A DNA stretch of 64,000 bases from Lacibacter sp. H375 (GCF_037892425.1 NZ_JBBKTT010000001.1:1674001-1738000); one strand, 5' to 3'. Positions 54,187 to 63,603 are shown, numbered from the stretch's first letter. Translations and numbers: made by a program. Notes: generated by a model not told the origin, from the letters alone.

Positions 54187-55428
54187 ATGGCAATAATAGT
54201 TCCGTTCAAGGCGCTGCGTCCGCAGGCCCAGTTCGCTAAACAGGTGGCAGCACGTCCTTACGATGTGCTCAACAGTAAAGAGGCAAAGGAAGAAGCGCAA
54301 GGCAATCCTTATTCATTTTTACATATCACCAAACCGGAGATCGATCTTCCTGAAGAAACAGATCATTATGCTCCGGAAGTATATCTCAAAGCAAAAGATA
54401 ATCTCGCTGCTTTTATGCAACGTGATGTGTTGTTTCGTGAAAGCAAACCCTGCTATTACATTTATCGTTTGATCATGAATGGTCGCAGCCAAACTGGTTT
54501 GGTGTGTGGCAGTGCAGTGGTGGATTATGAAAATAATGTGATCAAGAAACACGAGTTCACCCGTCCTGAAAAAGAGAACGATCGTATCAATCATATCAAG
54601 ATCAGCGGTGCACAAACAGGTAATGTTTTCTTAGCATATCGTGATGTGCAGGAGTTGAATGATCTTATTGCCAAATGGCAGGAAGATAAAAGTCCTATTT
54701 ACGATTTCACTGCTGATGATGATATTCAACATACTATTTGGGTAGTGAATGATGATGCCGCTATAAAAACCATCAGCGGAATTTTTGAGCAACAAGTGCC
54801 GCAAACTTATATTGCCGATGGTCATCACCGTGCAGCATCAGCAGCAAAAGTGCGTGCAGCATTGTGGGATGCAGCAACAGTAGAAAGCGATTACTTCTTA
54901 ACCACATTGTTTCCTGCAAGTGAATTACAGATCCTCGATTATAACCGTGTGGTGAAAGATCTCAATGGTTTATCTGCTGAAGAGCTCATTGAAAAAATCA
55001 AAGCAGATTTTGAGGTAAAGCTTGTAGGTGCAGAAGCAGTGAAGCCTTCACAACTGCATACATTCGGAATGTATATTGATGGGAAGTGGTATCAGCTCAC
55101 AGCCAAAGAAGGAACGTATAAAACGGATCCTATTGGAGTGCTTGATGTAACTATTCTTTCAGACAATATTTTAGATAAACATCTTGGCATTAAAGACCAA
55201 CGCACCGACAAACGTATCGATTTTGTTGGCGGTATCCGAGGTGTAGGTGAATTACAGAAACGTGTTGACAGTGGTGAAATGAAAGTTGCTTTCAGTCTTT
55301 ACCCCGTTACCATGGATCAGTTATTCGATATTGCCGATAGCGGCAATGTGATGCCCCCAAAGAGCACCTGGTTTGAACCAAAGTTGAGGGACGGACTGCT
55401 CACACACCTTATTTACAACGAATCATAA
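54187..55428 (+). CDS. DUF1015 family protein
   Basis: The 413-residue protein has the family blocks IVPFKALRPQAQFAKQVAAR near the start, RPYDVLNSKEA, YIADGHHRAASAAKVR near 212-227 and a C-terminal MPPKSTWFEPKLRDGLL. DUF1015 genes often sit beside serine-biosynthesis genes, as here after serC, and a phosphorylated serine or related substrate has been suggested; the reaction here is unassigned. A terminator follows. Confidence 0.9.
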   Translation: MAIIVPFKALRPQAQFAKQVAARPYDVLNSKEAKEEAQGNPYSFLHITKPEIDLPEETDHYAPEVYLKAKDNLAAFMQRDVLFRESKPCYYIYRLIMNGRSQTGLVCGSAVVDYENNVIKKHEFTRPEKENDRINHIKISGAQTGNVFLAYRDVQELNDLIAKWQEDKSPIYDFTADDDIQHTIWVVNDDAAIKTISGIFEQQVPQTYIADGHHRAASAAKVRAALWDAATVESDYFLTTLFPASELQILDYNRVVKDLNGLSAEELIEKIKADFEVKLVGAEAVKPSQLHTFGMYIDGKWYQLTAKEGTYKTDPIGVLDVTILSDNILDKHLGIKDQRTDKRIDFVGGIRGVGELQKRVDSGEMKVAFSLYPVTMDQLFDIADSGNVMPPKSTWFEPKLRDGLLTHLIYNES

Positions 55429-55446
55429 TAAAAACCGAATATCAGG

Positions 55447-55474
55447 GAGGCGATTCAAACAATCGCCTCTTTTG
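55447..55474 (+). terminator. Rho-independent terminator after DUF1015
   Basis: GAGGCGATT (55447-55455) pairs perfectly with AATCGCCTC (55461-55469) around a five-base CAAAC loop, followed by TTTTG. Confidence 0.9.
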
Positions 55475-55530
55475 ATTTATTTTTGAAGCTGGTACGCTAT
55501 TTGGCAACCAGATATAGGTAAAAAGAACAC

Positions 55531-56553
55531 ATGAAAAAACTTCTGAACTCACTTTTATTTGTATTGATTGGTCTTGCATCTTTCGCCCAGGATCCTGATG
55601 CTTCTCAACTCCATGAAACGGCCAAACAATTCATGCGTGGTGGCGATTGGAACAATGCTGTACTTGTTTTGAACAAGGCATTAGCAAAAGAACCACAAAA
55701 TATTTCGATTCAAAAGGATCTTGCGCTTACTTACTACTATCAACGTGATTTTGCTAAAGCAAGAGAAACTGTAAAACCTTTGGTGGAGCGTGAAGATGCT
55801 GATGTGCCCACTTACCAGATAGCCGGTAATATTTACAAAGCATTGGCTGAACGGAAAGATGCTGAGAAGATGTACAAGAAGGCCTTGAAGAAATATCCGA
55901 ATAGCGGCCCGTTGTATGCAGAGTATGGTGAGTTATTATGGATGATGAATGAAAACTTTACCAGCATTGAGCAATGGGAGCTTGGCATTAAGAACGATCC
56001 CGCTTATGCAGGCAACTATTATTTTGCAGCACGTTATTATTATTTCACAACCGATAAAGTGTGGGCATTGGTATACGGTGAAATATTCGTGAACATGGAA
56101 AGTTATACGAGCCGCACAGCCGAAGTGAAAAATCTTTTGCTTGATAGTTACAAGAAGTTTTTTGTGGTTGATCCAAAAACAAAATCAACCAAGCCGGAGA
56201 AGGAAAGTGAATTTACAAAAGCTTTTACTGCTGTCATGAATCAGAACAGCAGCGTGATCAACAGTGGCATTACTACTGAAACGCTAACCATGCTGCGTAC
56301 ACGTTTTTTGCTCGATTGGAATAAAGATCATGCAGCAAAATTTCCTTTCCGTTTGTTTGAACACCAGAAGCAATTGTTGCAGGAAGGTATGTTTGAAGCA
56401 TACAACCAATGGATATTTGAAGCAGCAGGCGACTTAGCCAGATACGAAAGCTGGACAAAACTCAACACCGAACAATACAACGAGTTTACCCGTTTCCAGA
56501 AATCAAAACTCTTTAAAGTGCCGGCAGGGCAATATTATAAAAGCATAAATTAA
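55531..56553 (+). CDS. Secreted TPR protein
   Basis: The 340-residue protein has a signal peptide (residues 1-19, cleavage near SFAQD) followed by tetratricopeptide repeats over about 25-160, with W/Y and G/A spacing such as GDWNNAVLVLNKALAKEPQN. The second half lacks clear repeats and has aromatic-rich helices. It likely acts as a periplasmic or surface scaffold. Function is unknown. A terminator follows. Confidence 0.82.
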   Translation: MKKLLNSLLFVLIGLASFAQDPDASQLHETAKQFMRGGDWNNAVLVLNKALAKEPQNISIQKDLALTYYYQRDFAKARETVKPLVEREDADVPTYQIAGNIYKALAERKDAEKMYKKALKKYPNSGPLYAEYGELLWMMNENFTSIEQWELGIKNDPAYAGNYYFAARYYYFTTDKVWALVYGEIFVNMESYTSRTAEVKNLLLDSYKKFFVVDPKTKSTKPEKESEFTKAFTAVMNQNSSVINSGITTETLTMLRTRFLLDWNKDHAAKFPFRLFEHQKQLLQEGMFEAYNQWIFEAAGDLARYESWTKLNTEQYNEFTRFQKSKLFKVPAGQYYKSIN

Positions 56554-56560
56554 TTAATAA

Positions 56561-56589
56561 AAATCCTCCACACAACGGAGGATTTTTTA
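56561..56589 (+). terminator. Rho-independent terminator after the TPR gene
   Basis: ATCCTCC pairs with GGAGGAT around a seven-base ACACAAC loop, flanked by A and T pairs, followed by five T. The stem and loop closely resemble the terminator at 43418. Confidence 0.9.
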
Positions 56590-56676
56590 TATGTGTATTG
56601 CTTAAATCTGCTTAACTTACTTCAACCAAAAACAGGTGTTGCCTGTTTATATTTCGTACACTTAATTGCATGCTAT

Positions 56677-58467
56677 ATGAATCCCACAAGATTATTTGAT
56701 TGTATTGATGTACAGTTAGCCAGATTTCCACAGGAAGCTATGTTTGCTGCCAAAGAAGAAGGCGGCATCTGGCGTAAATACAGTACAGCAGAAGTAAAAG
56801 AATTGGTCGACAGACTGGCAGCCGGTTTACTCCATCTTGGTATTTCCGGGAATGATATGAGTGTAGAGAAACGGGATAAGATCGCAATCATCAGTAACAA
56901 CCGGCCCGAGTGGATGTTGCTCGACCTGGCTGTGCAGAAAACCGGTGCGGTACTGGTACCCATCTATCCAACATTGGCTGCAAATGAACTGGAATTTGTA
57001 TTGAATGATGCCGAAGTGAAACTGGTATTTGTGAGTGATGCGGAGCTTTATCATAAAGTACAGAGCGTTCGTGATAAAGTGCCGAGTATTAAAGCTGTTT
57101 TCACCTTCGATTATATTCAACCTTCACTGCATTGGAAAGAGATCATGAGTAAAGCAGGCGAAGAGGATTTGAAAAAACTGGCGATCGCTGCAGGCAGTAT
57201 CCGTTATGAAGACTTGGCGACCATCATTTACACATCGGGCACTACCGGCACACCAAAAGGTGTAATGCTGAGTCATAAAAACATATTGAGTAATGTTATT
57301 TCAAGCACAGAAGTGTTTGCTGAGTTTTGTAATGCGGGTGATAAGGCATTGAGTTTTCTTCCGCTCAATCATATTTTCGAACGCATGGTTACTTATATCT
57401 ATCTCTTCAATGGAGTTTCGGTGTGGTATGCAGAAAGTTTAGAAAAGATCGGTGATAACCTGAAAGAAGTACAGCCGGCCTTGTTTACAACTGTTCCGAG
57501 ATTGCTTGAGAAAGTGTACGAACGCATTATGGGGCGTGGACAGGAATTAACCGGTCTCAAGAAAAAATTATTTTTCTGGGCGGTTGATGTAGGCAGCAGG
57601 TATGAAGTGGGAACAAACCACGGATTCCTGTACAACCTGCAATTGGCGATTGCCAATAAACTCATCTTTAAAAAATGGCGGGAAGGATTGGGAGGAAAAG
57701 TAAAAGCTATTGTAACAGGTGCTGCGGCCTGCCAGGTTCGTTTGCTGCGTGTGTTCACTTCCGGTAAAATGGTGATCATGGAAGGTTATGGTTTAACTGA
57801 AACATCACCTGTAATTGCAGTAAACCGTTTCAATGAATCCGGAAGACGGTTTGGAACTGTGGGCCCGGTGATTAAAGGAGTGGAAGTGAAACTGGAAGAA
57901 GATGGTGAGATCTGTTGCAAAGGTGATAATGTAATGATGGGTTATTACAAACGCCCCGATCTTACAGCTGAAGTAATTGATAAAGATGGTTATTTCCATA
58001 CCGGTGATATTGGCGTATTGCAGGAAGGTAAATTCTTAAAGATCACCGATCGCAAGAAAGAGATCTTTAAAACAAGCGGTGGTAAATACGTGGCACCTCA
58101 GCCTATTGAAAACAAAATGAAGGAAAGCAAGTTTATTGAGCAGATGATCGTTGTTGGTCCTGAGCGGAAATTTGCAGGTGCATTAATCGTCCCTTCGTTT
58201 GAAAATTTGAAAGTATGGGCAGCACAAAACAACATCAGCTATGGAACGGTGCATGATCTTATCCGCAACCCGGCTGTGCTGGAATTGTTCAAGAACATTG
58301 TAGAAGAATTCAATAAAGATTTCAACCATGTAGAACAGATCAAAAAATTTGAACTCTGTGCCAATGAATGGACGGTTGATGGTGGCGAACTTACTCCAAC
58401 ACTGAAGTTGAAACGCAAAGTGATCATGGAGAAGTATAGAGATGCGATTGAGAGGATTTATTTGTAG
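56677..58467 (+). CDS. fadD: Long-chain acyl-CoA synthetase
   Basis: The start is placed at the ATG at 56677, because the upstream in-frame sequence down to 56593 lies in the terminator region and has no family match. The 596-residue adenylate-forming enzyme activates fatty acids with ATP and CoA. The P-loop-like motif IIYTSGTTGTPKGVML is near 207-222, GYGLTETSPVIA near 370-381, YFHTGDIG and the hinge ITDRKKEIFKTSGGKYVAPQ in the last third. Family length is met. Confidence 0.9.
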   Translation: MNPTRLFDCIDVQLARFPQEAMFAAKEEGGIWRKYSTAEVKELVDRLAAGLLHLGISGNDMSVEKRDKIAIISNNRPEWMLLDLAVQKTGAVLVPIYPTLAANELEFVLNDAEVKLVFVSDAELYHKVQSVRDKVPSIKAVFTFDYIQPSLHWKEIMSKAGEEDLKKLAIAAGSIRYEDLATIIYTSGTTGTPKGVMLSHKNILSNVISSTEVFAEFCNAGDKALSFLPLNHIFERMVTYIYLFNGVSVWYAESLEKIGDNLKEVQPALFTTVPRLLEKVYERIMGRGQELTGLKKKLFFWAVDVGSRYEVGTNHGFLYNLQLAIANKLIFKKWREGLGGKVKAIVTGAAACQVRLLRVFTSGKMVIMEGYGLTETSPVIAVNRFNESGRRFGTVGPVIKGVEVKLEEDGEICCKGDNVMMGYYKRPDLTAEVIDKDGYFHTGDIGVLQEGKFLKITDRKKEIFKTSGGKYVAPQPIENKMKESKFIEQMIVVGPERKFAGALIVPSFENLKVWAAQNNISYGTVHDLIRNPAVLELFKNIVEEFNKDFNHVEQIKKFELCANEWTVDGGELTPTLKLKRKVIMEKYRDAIERIYL

Positions 58468-58491
58468 GGATTAGTTTCAATGAACTGAAAT

Positions 58492-58857
58492 ATGCAATGC
58501 CGCTTAATCATTCCCGCCATTATGTTTTCCTTGTTAAGTATCGGATGTGGAAATTCTACAGCGAGGACCGAGCAAAACACTGCCGCTGACAGTGCAAGTT
58601 TTGTAATTCGGTTTGATAAAACAATGGGAGATAAAGATGGCTTTTATTTAAATGGATATATCGTTCCAGTTCCTTTTAACATGATTGATAGTCTACATGG
58701 GAAGTTAATAGAGGTTTCCGGAGTAATAACAGTGCATAAGGGGGCTGAAGAGTATATGAAAGAGCAAGGAGAAGAAGTTCAAGCGAGAAGCGGTCCTTCT
58801 AAACATATCATGAATCCTGTTATTAAGATTGTATCAACTGAATCTAAAGCGAAATAG
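58492..58857 (+). CDS. Small lipoprotein, unknown function
   Basis: The 121-residue protein has a lipoprotein signal with hydrophobic residues 5-17 and a lipobox ending in Cys19 (LSIGC). The mature part is short, with a beta-rich VIRFDKTMGDKDGFYLNG region and a lysine-rich end. No family is recognised. It lies between fadD and pyrH and is probably expressed separately from pyrH. Confidence 0.7.
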   Translation: MQCRLIIPAIMFSLLSIGCGNSTARTEQNTAADSASFVIRFDKTMGDKDGFYLNGYIVPVPFNMIDSLHGKLIEVSGVITVHKGAEEYMKEQGEEVQARSGPSKHIMNPVIKIVSTESKAK

Positions 58858-58943
58858 TTTTTTAGAGTTTATCGCATACCCAGTTTTGTCACCAAAATTG
58901 CATTCATTTTTTCCCGTCGCTGCAAATCTTTTATCTTCGCAGC

Positions 58944-59660
58944 ATGCTTCCAAAATACAAACGCATTCTCCTCAAACTTTCCGGCGAGTCATTAATGGGC
59001 GATAAAAATTTCGGGATGGATTCAACGGTGATCTCCCAATATGCCCAAAGTATCAAAAGCATTACCGCACTGGGTGTGCAGGTAGCCATCGTGATTGGCG
59101 GCGGAAATATTTACAGGGGAATGAACGAAGCTGAAACAGGTATTGAACGTGCCCATGGCGATTATATGGGTATGCTGGCAACAGTGATCAACGGCATGGC
59201 GCTTCAGGCTGGTTTGGAAAAAGCAGGTGTGTACACACGATTGCAAAGTGCCATCAAGATGGAACAGATCGCTGAACCATATATCCGTCGTCGTGCTATT
59301 CGTCATTTGGAGAAAGGACGTGTGGTGATCTTTGGTGCAGGTACAGGTAATCCCTATTTCACAACCGATACTGCAGGTTCACTCCGTGCGATTGAAATTA
59401 ATGCCGACGTAATTCTGAAAGGCACAAGGGTAGATGGCATTTACACAGCCGATCCGGAAAAAGATCCTACTGCTACAAAATATGAAACCATCACATTCCA
59501 GGAATGTCTCAGTAAAAACCTGCGGGTGATGGATATGACAGCTTTCACACTCTGCATGGAAAATAATCTTCCCATCATTGTATTTGATATGAACAAGCCA
59601 AACAACCTGAAGCGTGTTGTTACAGGCGAAAATGTTGGAACTATTGTAAGTAAAGCTTAG
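58944..59660 (+). CDS. pyrH: UMP kinase
   Basis: The 238-residue enzyme of the amino-acid-kinase family phosphorylates UMP to [18 protein letters not shown] near 6-20, [13 protein letters not shown] near 46-58, and [15 protein letters not shown] near 127-141 are the ATP- and UMP-binding blocks; it is a full-length bacterial form. A TATCTTCG at 58932-58939 before the start resembles a -7 box, but no -33 partner was found. Confidence 0.96.
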   Translation: MLPKYKRILLKLSGESLMGDKNFGMDSTVISQYAQSIKSITALGVQVAIVIGGGNIYRGMNEAETGIERAHGDYMGMLATVINGMALQAGLEKAGVYTRLQSAIKMEQIAEPYIRRRAIRHLEKGRVVIFGAGTGNPYFTTDTAGSLRAIEINADVILKGTRVDGIYTADPEKDPTATKYETITFQECLSKNLRVMDMTAFTLCMENNLPIIVFDMNKPNNLKRVVTGENVGTIVSKA

Positions 59661-59781
59661 CGGTTTTCACAAAAGGAAAGGTTTTGGGGATAAAATTATG
59701 CAACGGGCAGTAGCTCCCTTCTCTTAATGCTGTTAACTTTCCTGTGTAATAATTTCCCTGCTGTACCTAAAACAACCACTC

Positions 59782-60792
59782 ATGTTACTTGCTATCCAGA
59801 TCTCTGTTTTTGAAATTGTGATGTTCCAGATCGGTGCATTAGTGCTTGGCTTTGTGATCCATTACTTCTGGAACATACGCAATGGCAGCCAGTTCGACCA
59901 GGATATTGATGTAGAAAAATTTGAAAAAGAGGCACACGACTGGCGCATGAAATATTACAATGTGCTGGAGCAACAGAAAGAATCAGGCGAACATCTCAGC
60001 AAAGATCTCTTGCAGGCAAGAGAGAATGAACAACTATTGATTGATGAAATTGAAGAACTGAAAGAACTGATAAAAGAATTAAAGCAACGTCCGCCACAAC
60101 AGGTGATCGTTGAATCTTCCACTTCTGTTATTGCAACTGAGGTAAGCCCGGCTGAATATCTTGCTCAACTTAAATCGGCACAGGATCATTTATTGCAACA
60201 CAACCAGAATATTTCCAAACTGTTGAACCAGGTTGATCTGCTGGAGAAAGTAGAACAGAAGCACCAGGATACGCTACAACAGAATCAATACCTCACCGAA
60301 CAATTACAATTATTACGTCGCTCACTCACAGAGAAGGAAAGCGAACTGAATAACATCCGCCAGCAAACGGTGCTTACACAGGAAATGAAGAACCGTTTAG
60401 AAACAGCTTACGATGAGTTCAATGAAATTCAGTCGAAGTTGTTGAAAGTGGAGCAGCAATTAACATCGCCCCAAACACATTCACTGCACAACGATGAATT
60501 GGAAGAAGCCAATCACATGTTATCGGTTGAGTTAAATGATATGCGCATCAAACAGCGTGAGCTGGTGGAAGAAAATTCACGTCTATCCCAGCATGTGATT
60601 GAAATGGAAAGCAAGTTAAAAGAATCAAATCTGCAGCGCCAGCAATTAAGTAAACGCAACGATTTCCTTGAAGAGTTGAACAAAGATCTGCAGCAGGTAT
60701 CGGATCATAATAAGAAACTGGAATCGCAACTCTCCCGTCTTTCAGAAATTGAAGCAATGCTGGCAAGAATTTCTGCCGGACAAAATCAGTAA
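59782..60792 (+). CDS. Coiled-coil membrane protein, unknown function
   Basis: The 336-residue protein has one N-terminal membrane segment (about 8-30), a DQDIDVEKFEKEAHDWRMK segment and then long coiled-coil heptads rich in Gln, Glu and Leu from about 60 to 330. No catalytic motif is seen. It may be a scaffold or an envelope-shape factor; a defined function cannot be given. Confidence 0.72.
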   Translation: MLLAIQISVFEIVMFQIGALVLGFVIHYFWNIRNGSQFDQDIDVEKFEKEAHDWRMKYYNVLEQQKESGEHLSKDLLQARENEQLLIDEIEELKELIKELKQRPPQQVIVESSTSVIATEVSPAEYLAQLKSAQDHLLQHNQNISKLLNQVDLLEKVEQKHQDTLQQNQYLTEQLQLLRRSLTEKESELNNIRQQTVLTQEMKNRLETAYDEFNEIQSKLLKVEQQLTSPQTHSLHNDELEEANHMLSVELNDMRIKQRELVEENSRLSQHVIEMESKLKESNLQRQQLSKRNDFLEELNKDLQQVSDHNKKLESQLSRLSEIEAMLARISAGQNQ

Positions 60793-60800
60793 ATCAGCGG

Positions 60801-60827
60801 TTGGTATTTTTTCCTTCATTAGATTTG
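60801..60827 (+). promoter_or_regulatory. Candidate promoter of pdxH
   Basis: TAGATTTG at 60820-60827 matches the Bacteroidota -7 box TAnnTTTG exactly, and a TTG lies 16 bases before it at 60801-60803, somewhat close for a -33 box. pdxH starts 24 bases after it. Confidence 0.5.
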
Positions 60828-60851
60828 GCACTTCACTAAAACAATTGTTTT

Positions 60852-61493
60852 ATGTCGTCCATTGCAGACATCCGTCGTGATTATTCCTTAAAAACATTGA
60901 GCGAAACTGAAGTAACTGAAAATCCTTTCCAGCAATTTGCTGATTGGTGGCAACAGGCCATAGAATCCGAAATTGATGAAGTAAATGCGATGACGCTTGC
61001 AACTGCATCGCTGGAAGGAGTTCCATCGGCACGAATTGTTTTACTGAAAGGATATGATGAAAAAGGGTTTGTGTTTTACACCAACTATGAAAGTGCCAAG
61101 GGCCAGGAGTTGGCCGAAAACCCAAGAGCAAGTTTACTGTTCTTCTGGAAAGAGCTGGAGCGCCAGGTACGCATAACAGGGTTGGTTGAAAAAGTGAGTA
61201 CACAAGAAAATGATGAATATTTTTTATCACGCCCAACTGGTTCACAAATTGGTGCATGGGCATCGCCACAAAGTCATGTTATTGAAAACAGGAGCTGGCT
61301 GGAGAATAAAGTGAAAGAGCTGGAAGTAAAATTCAGCACAGAAAAATTAACACGTCCATCTCATTGGGGAGGTTATAGGGTAAAACCTGTGATCATTGAA
61401 TTCTGGCAAGGAAGAAGCAGCCGATTGCACGATCGTATTCAATATACGTTGCAGGAGAACAATAACTGGAAGATCGAACGGTTAGCGCCTTAA
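60852..61493 (+). CDS. pdxH: Pyridoxine/pyridoxamine 5'-phosphate oxidase
   Basis: The 213-residue FMN enzyme oxidises PNP or PMP to PLP. RRDYSLKTLSE near 9-19, NAMTLATASLEGVPSARIV near 45-63 and LLKGYDEKGFVFYTNYES follow the family plan, and the C-terminal RPSHWGGYRVKPVIIEFWQG block with RLHDR near the end is fully conserved. It ends a + strand run; the next genes are on the - strand. Confidence 0.96.
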   Translation: MSSIADIRRDYSLKTLSETEVTENPFQQFADWWQQAIESEIDEVNAMTLATASLEGVPSARIVLLKGYDEKGFVFYTNYESAKGQELAENPRASLLFFWKELERQVRITGLVEKVSTQENDEYFLSRPTGSQIGAWASPQSHVIENRSWLENKVKELEVKFSTEKLTRPSHWGGYRVKPVIIEFWQGRSSRLHDRIQYTLQENNNWKIERLAP

Positions 61494-61587
61494 GCAAGAT
61501 GGGATTTATGATTTACGATGGCTGATGTAGGATGTGAAAAAATCCTCACTCATTAATATTTGCTGTAATTAAATTAAGAACGAACAT

Positions 61588-61624
61588 AAAAAAAGCAGGC
61601 GATCACTTACGTAACAACCTGCTT
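61588..61624 (-). terminator. Terminator after the THX gene
   Basis: On the - strand AGCAGG pairs with CCTGCT around a loop of about 18 bases containing GTTACGTAAG-like sequence, and a run of seven T follows. It lies beyond the THX stop at 61651. Confidence 0.6.
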
Positions 61625-61650
61625 CAGGAATTTTCGCTTATAGCGGAAGC

Positions 61651-61770
61651 TTATTTTGTTTCAGCCTTCTTCGCAGCTTTTTTTACAACAGCTACTTTAG
61701 CCGGACGGCTCTTGCCAAATGAACCTTTAAAGCGTTTCCCTTTTGCTGTTTTTTTATCACCTCTGCCCAT
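61651..61770 (-). CDS. thx: 30S ribosomal protein THX
   Basis: The 39-residue, very basic protein is MGRGDKKTAKGKR then FKGSFGKSRPAK and a Lys/Ala-rich tail, which matches the small THX protein of Bacteroidota and Thermus. The whole gene lies between HU and pdxH. It stabilises the 30S head by filling a cavity in rRNA. It is complete from ATG to TAA. Confidence 0.9.
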   Translation of the reverse strand: MGRGDKKTAKGKRFKGSFGKSRPAKVAVVKKAAKKAETK

Positions 61771-61828
61771 AGTAATTTATTTGAATTGTAAAAGTAATGA
61801 TGATGGAGCAATAGTTGCCCGTTAAAAT

Positions 61829-61864
61829 GAAAAAAGCAAGAAACGATCAGTTTCTTGCTTTTCC
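61829..61864 (-). terminator. Terminator after the HU gene
   Basis: AGCAAGAAAC and GTTTCTTGCT form a perfect ten-base-pair stem around the five-base GATCA loop, with a T run on the - strand following it. It follows the HU stop at 61879 in the - direction. Confidence 0.88.
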
Positions 61865-61878
61865 AGTAAGGTCAAGCA

Positions 61879-62148
61879 TTAGAGTTTTGCAGCTAATTCT
61901 TTACCAGCTTTAAACTTAGCTACTTTTTTCGCTTTGATTTTGATGGTTGCACCAGTTTGTGGGTTACGGCCAGTACGTGCTGCACGCTTTGTAACAGAGA
62001 AAGTACCGAAACCAACCAATGTTACTTTACCGCCACCTTTCAATGTTTTGGTAACAGCTTCTACGAAAGAATCCAATACAGCATTTGCCTGTGTCTTTGA
62101 AATTTCTGCATCTTCGGAAAGTTTTGCAACTAATTCAGCTTTGTTCAT
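61879..62148 (-). CDS. hup: DNA-binding protein HU
   Basis: The 89-residue HU/IHF-family protein starts [20 protein letters not shown] and carries the [21 protein letters not shown] arm region near 46-66 that binds DNA in the minor groove. It bends and compacts DNA as a dimer. The closely spaced, strong terminator fits its high expression. Confidence 0.97.
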   Translation of the reverse strand: MNKAELVAKLSEDAEISKTQANAVLDSFVEAVTKTLKGGGKVTLVGFGTFSVTKRAARTGRNPQTGATIKIKAKKVAKFKAGKELAAKL

Positions 62149-62324
62149 AGTGAGAATTTTTTAAGTGGAGCAAATATAGAGGGTTTTGCTTTCCAACAAA
62201 ATTTTTTTACGTGTTTCGAAAGGTGTAAGAAATCGCTCAAATCCGCACGGGGAAAGGATTCCGCAGTAGTTAAAAAATCTAACAGATGTATGCAAATAAT
62301 CACATTGCCCTGAAACTATTGACA

Positions 62325-62362
62325 GACAAGGGTTTCAGAGATGTTGTTCTGAAAGCCTTGTC
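62325..62362. repeat. Inverted repeat in the hup-DUF4286 gap
   Basis: GACAAGGGTTTCAG (62325-62338) and CTGAAAGCCTTGTC (62349-62362) form a 14-base-pair stem with one mismatch around a ten-base loop. A partial third unit, GTTAAGGCTTTCAG, follows directly. The 270-base gap holds no gene; besides this, its left part is A+T-rich and may hold the hup promoter on the - strand. Confidence 0.6.
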
Positions 62363-62418
62363 AGTTAAGGCTTTCAGCGTGTGGATAAAGAAAAATCAGG
62401 AGTTGAGTTTTTGCACAA

Positions 62419-62724
62419 TTACTGCACAACTTCCATAATACTACGGAATGCAATGATACGATTGCCCCATTTATCAAATACTTTTTGACGAAGTGCTCCT
62501 GCATGGTGCTGCACATATTCTTCCTGCTGTTGTTTTGTTTCAGCAAAATATTGAGCAGTATAAGTTGGTCCGTCTTCTTCATCAATGTCAAGCAGTTTCA
62601 ATAATTGCCCGCTTTTGAAATAACCTGTGGCTATCACTTCAGGAATATGTTCTTCGAGCATCCATTTCACCCATGCATCATGAATGCTCCAATCAAGTTT
62701 TGAGGTAACATTATATACGATCAT
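62419..62724 (-). CDS. DUF4286 family protein
   Basis: The 101-residue protein has the DUF4286 pattern: MIVYNVTSKLDWSIHDAWVK at the start, WMLEEHIPEVIATGYF and a C-terminal FDKWGNRIIAFRSIM. It is a ferredoxin-like small fold found across Bacteroidota. No function is known. It lies one base after the exonuclease III stop, so the two are co-transcribed on the - strand. Confidence 0.88.
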   Translation of the reverse strand: MIVYNVTSKLDWSIHDAWVKWMLEEHIPEVIATGYFKSGQLLKLLDIDEEDGPTYTAQYFAETKQQQEEYVQHHAGALRQKVFDKWGNRIIAFRSIMEVVQ

Positions 62725-62725
62725 G

Positions 62726-63496
62726 TTATTTTATTTTCAATTCAAGATAAACAGGACAATGATCGCTGTGTTTTACATCAGGATAAATTTCTGCATCCTT
62801 TAAATTAGCTTTTAATGGTTCTGTTACACTAATGTAATCAATACGCCATCCTTTGTTCTGCAAACGTACACTGGGGAAACGTTGGCTCCACCAACTATAG
62901 CGGTGAGGTTCTGGATGAAATTCACGAAACGTATCAACCCATCCATTCTCATAAAACTTTGTCATCCATTCACGTTCGGCTGGTAAAAATCCACTTGAAT
63001 TTTTGTTGCCTTTGGGATCATGAATATCTATTTCCTTGTGTGCAATGTTATAATCGCCGCAAAGAATAAGTTTAGGATGTTTCTTCTTTAGCTCGTTCAA
63101 CCATGTATAATATTCATCGAGCCACTGATATTTAAATTCCTGGCGAACATCACCACTTGTGCCGCTGGGGAAATAAGTATTGATGAGACGAATATCTCCA
63201 AACTGTAATTGTATCACACGGCCTTCGTCATCACTAGGCCCATGTCCATTGCCAGTTTCAACAGCATCGGGTTTTATTTTAGTGAACACCGCCACACCAC
63301 TGTAACCTTTCTTTTGTGCACTGAACCAATAATCGTGGTAGCCAAGGTCATTGAATAAGGTATAGTCAACATCTTCTTTCTGCGCTTTTGTTTCCTGTAC
63401 ACAAATAATGTCAGCTGGATCTGTTTTCAGCCAATCGATAAAACCTTTTTTAATGGCAGCACGAATACCGTTTACGTTATAAGAAATAATACGCAT
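62726..63496 (-). CDS. xth: Exodeoxyribonuclease III / AP endonuclease
   Basis: The 256-residue protein is an Xth-type endonuclease/exonuclease/phosphatase. IISYNVNGIRAAIKKG near 3-18, ICVQETKAQ with Glu35, LCGDYNIAHKEIDIHDPK, RIDYISV and the C-terminal SDHCPVYLEL with the catalytic Asp-His pair are present. It cuts at abasic sites during base-excision repair. Confidence 0.95.
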   Translation of the reverse strand: MRIISYNVNGIRAAIKKGFIDWLKTDPADIICVQETKAQKEDVDYTLFNDLGYHDYWFSAQKKGYSGVAVFTKIKPDAVETGNGHGPSDDEGRVIQLQFGDIRLINTYFPSGTSGDVRQEFKYQWLDEYYTWLNELKKKHPKLILCGDYNIAHKEIDIHDPKGNKNSSGFLPAEREWMTKFYENGWVDTFREFHPEPHRYSWWSQRFPSVRLQNKGWRIDYISVTEPLKANLKDAEIYPDVKHSDHCPVYLELKIK

Positions 63497-63551
63497 GATA
63501 ATTTATTCTTTGGCGAAAGTAAGAAAGGCAAGTAATACTCGATATAAAAAG

Positions 63552-63585
63552 AAAGGCATTCCTTTTTTTGAAATGCCTTTTTATC
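63552..63585 (-). terminator. Terminator after the cytochrome gene
   Basis: AAAGGCATT (63552-63560) and AAATGCCTTT (63571-63580) pair with one offset around a loop of ten bases including a T run, and a further T-rich stretch lies on the - strand side. It follows the cytochrome gene, which ends at 63604 on the - strand; the + strand also has T after it. Confidence 0.7.
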
Positions 63586-63603
63586 AAGAAATAAGAATAA
63601 TAA

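Noticed and set aside
56593-56676. Longer start for the acyl-CoA synthetase
   Set aside because: The leading residues are the translated terminator tail and gap and match no family start.
57399-57779. 126-codon open frame on the - strand
   Set aside because: It overlaps the conserved core of the acyl-CoA synthetase in reverse.
60850-61269. 139-codon open frame on the - strand
   Set aside because: It mirrors pdxH on the other strand and shows no motif.
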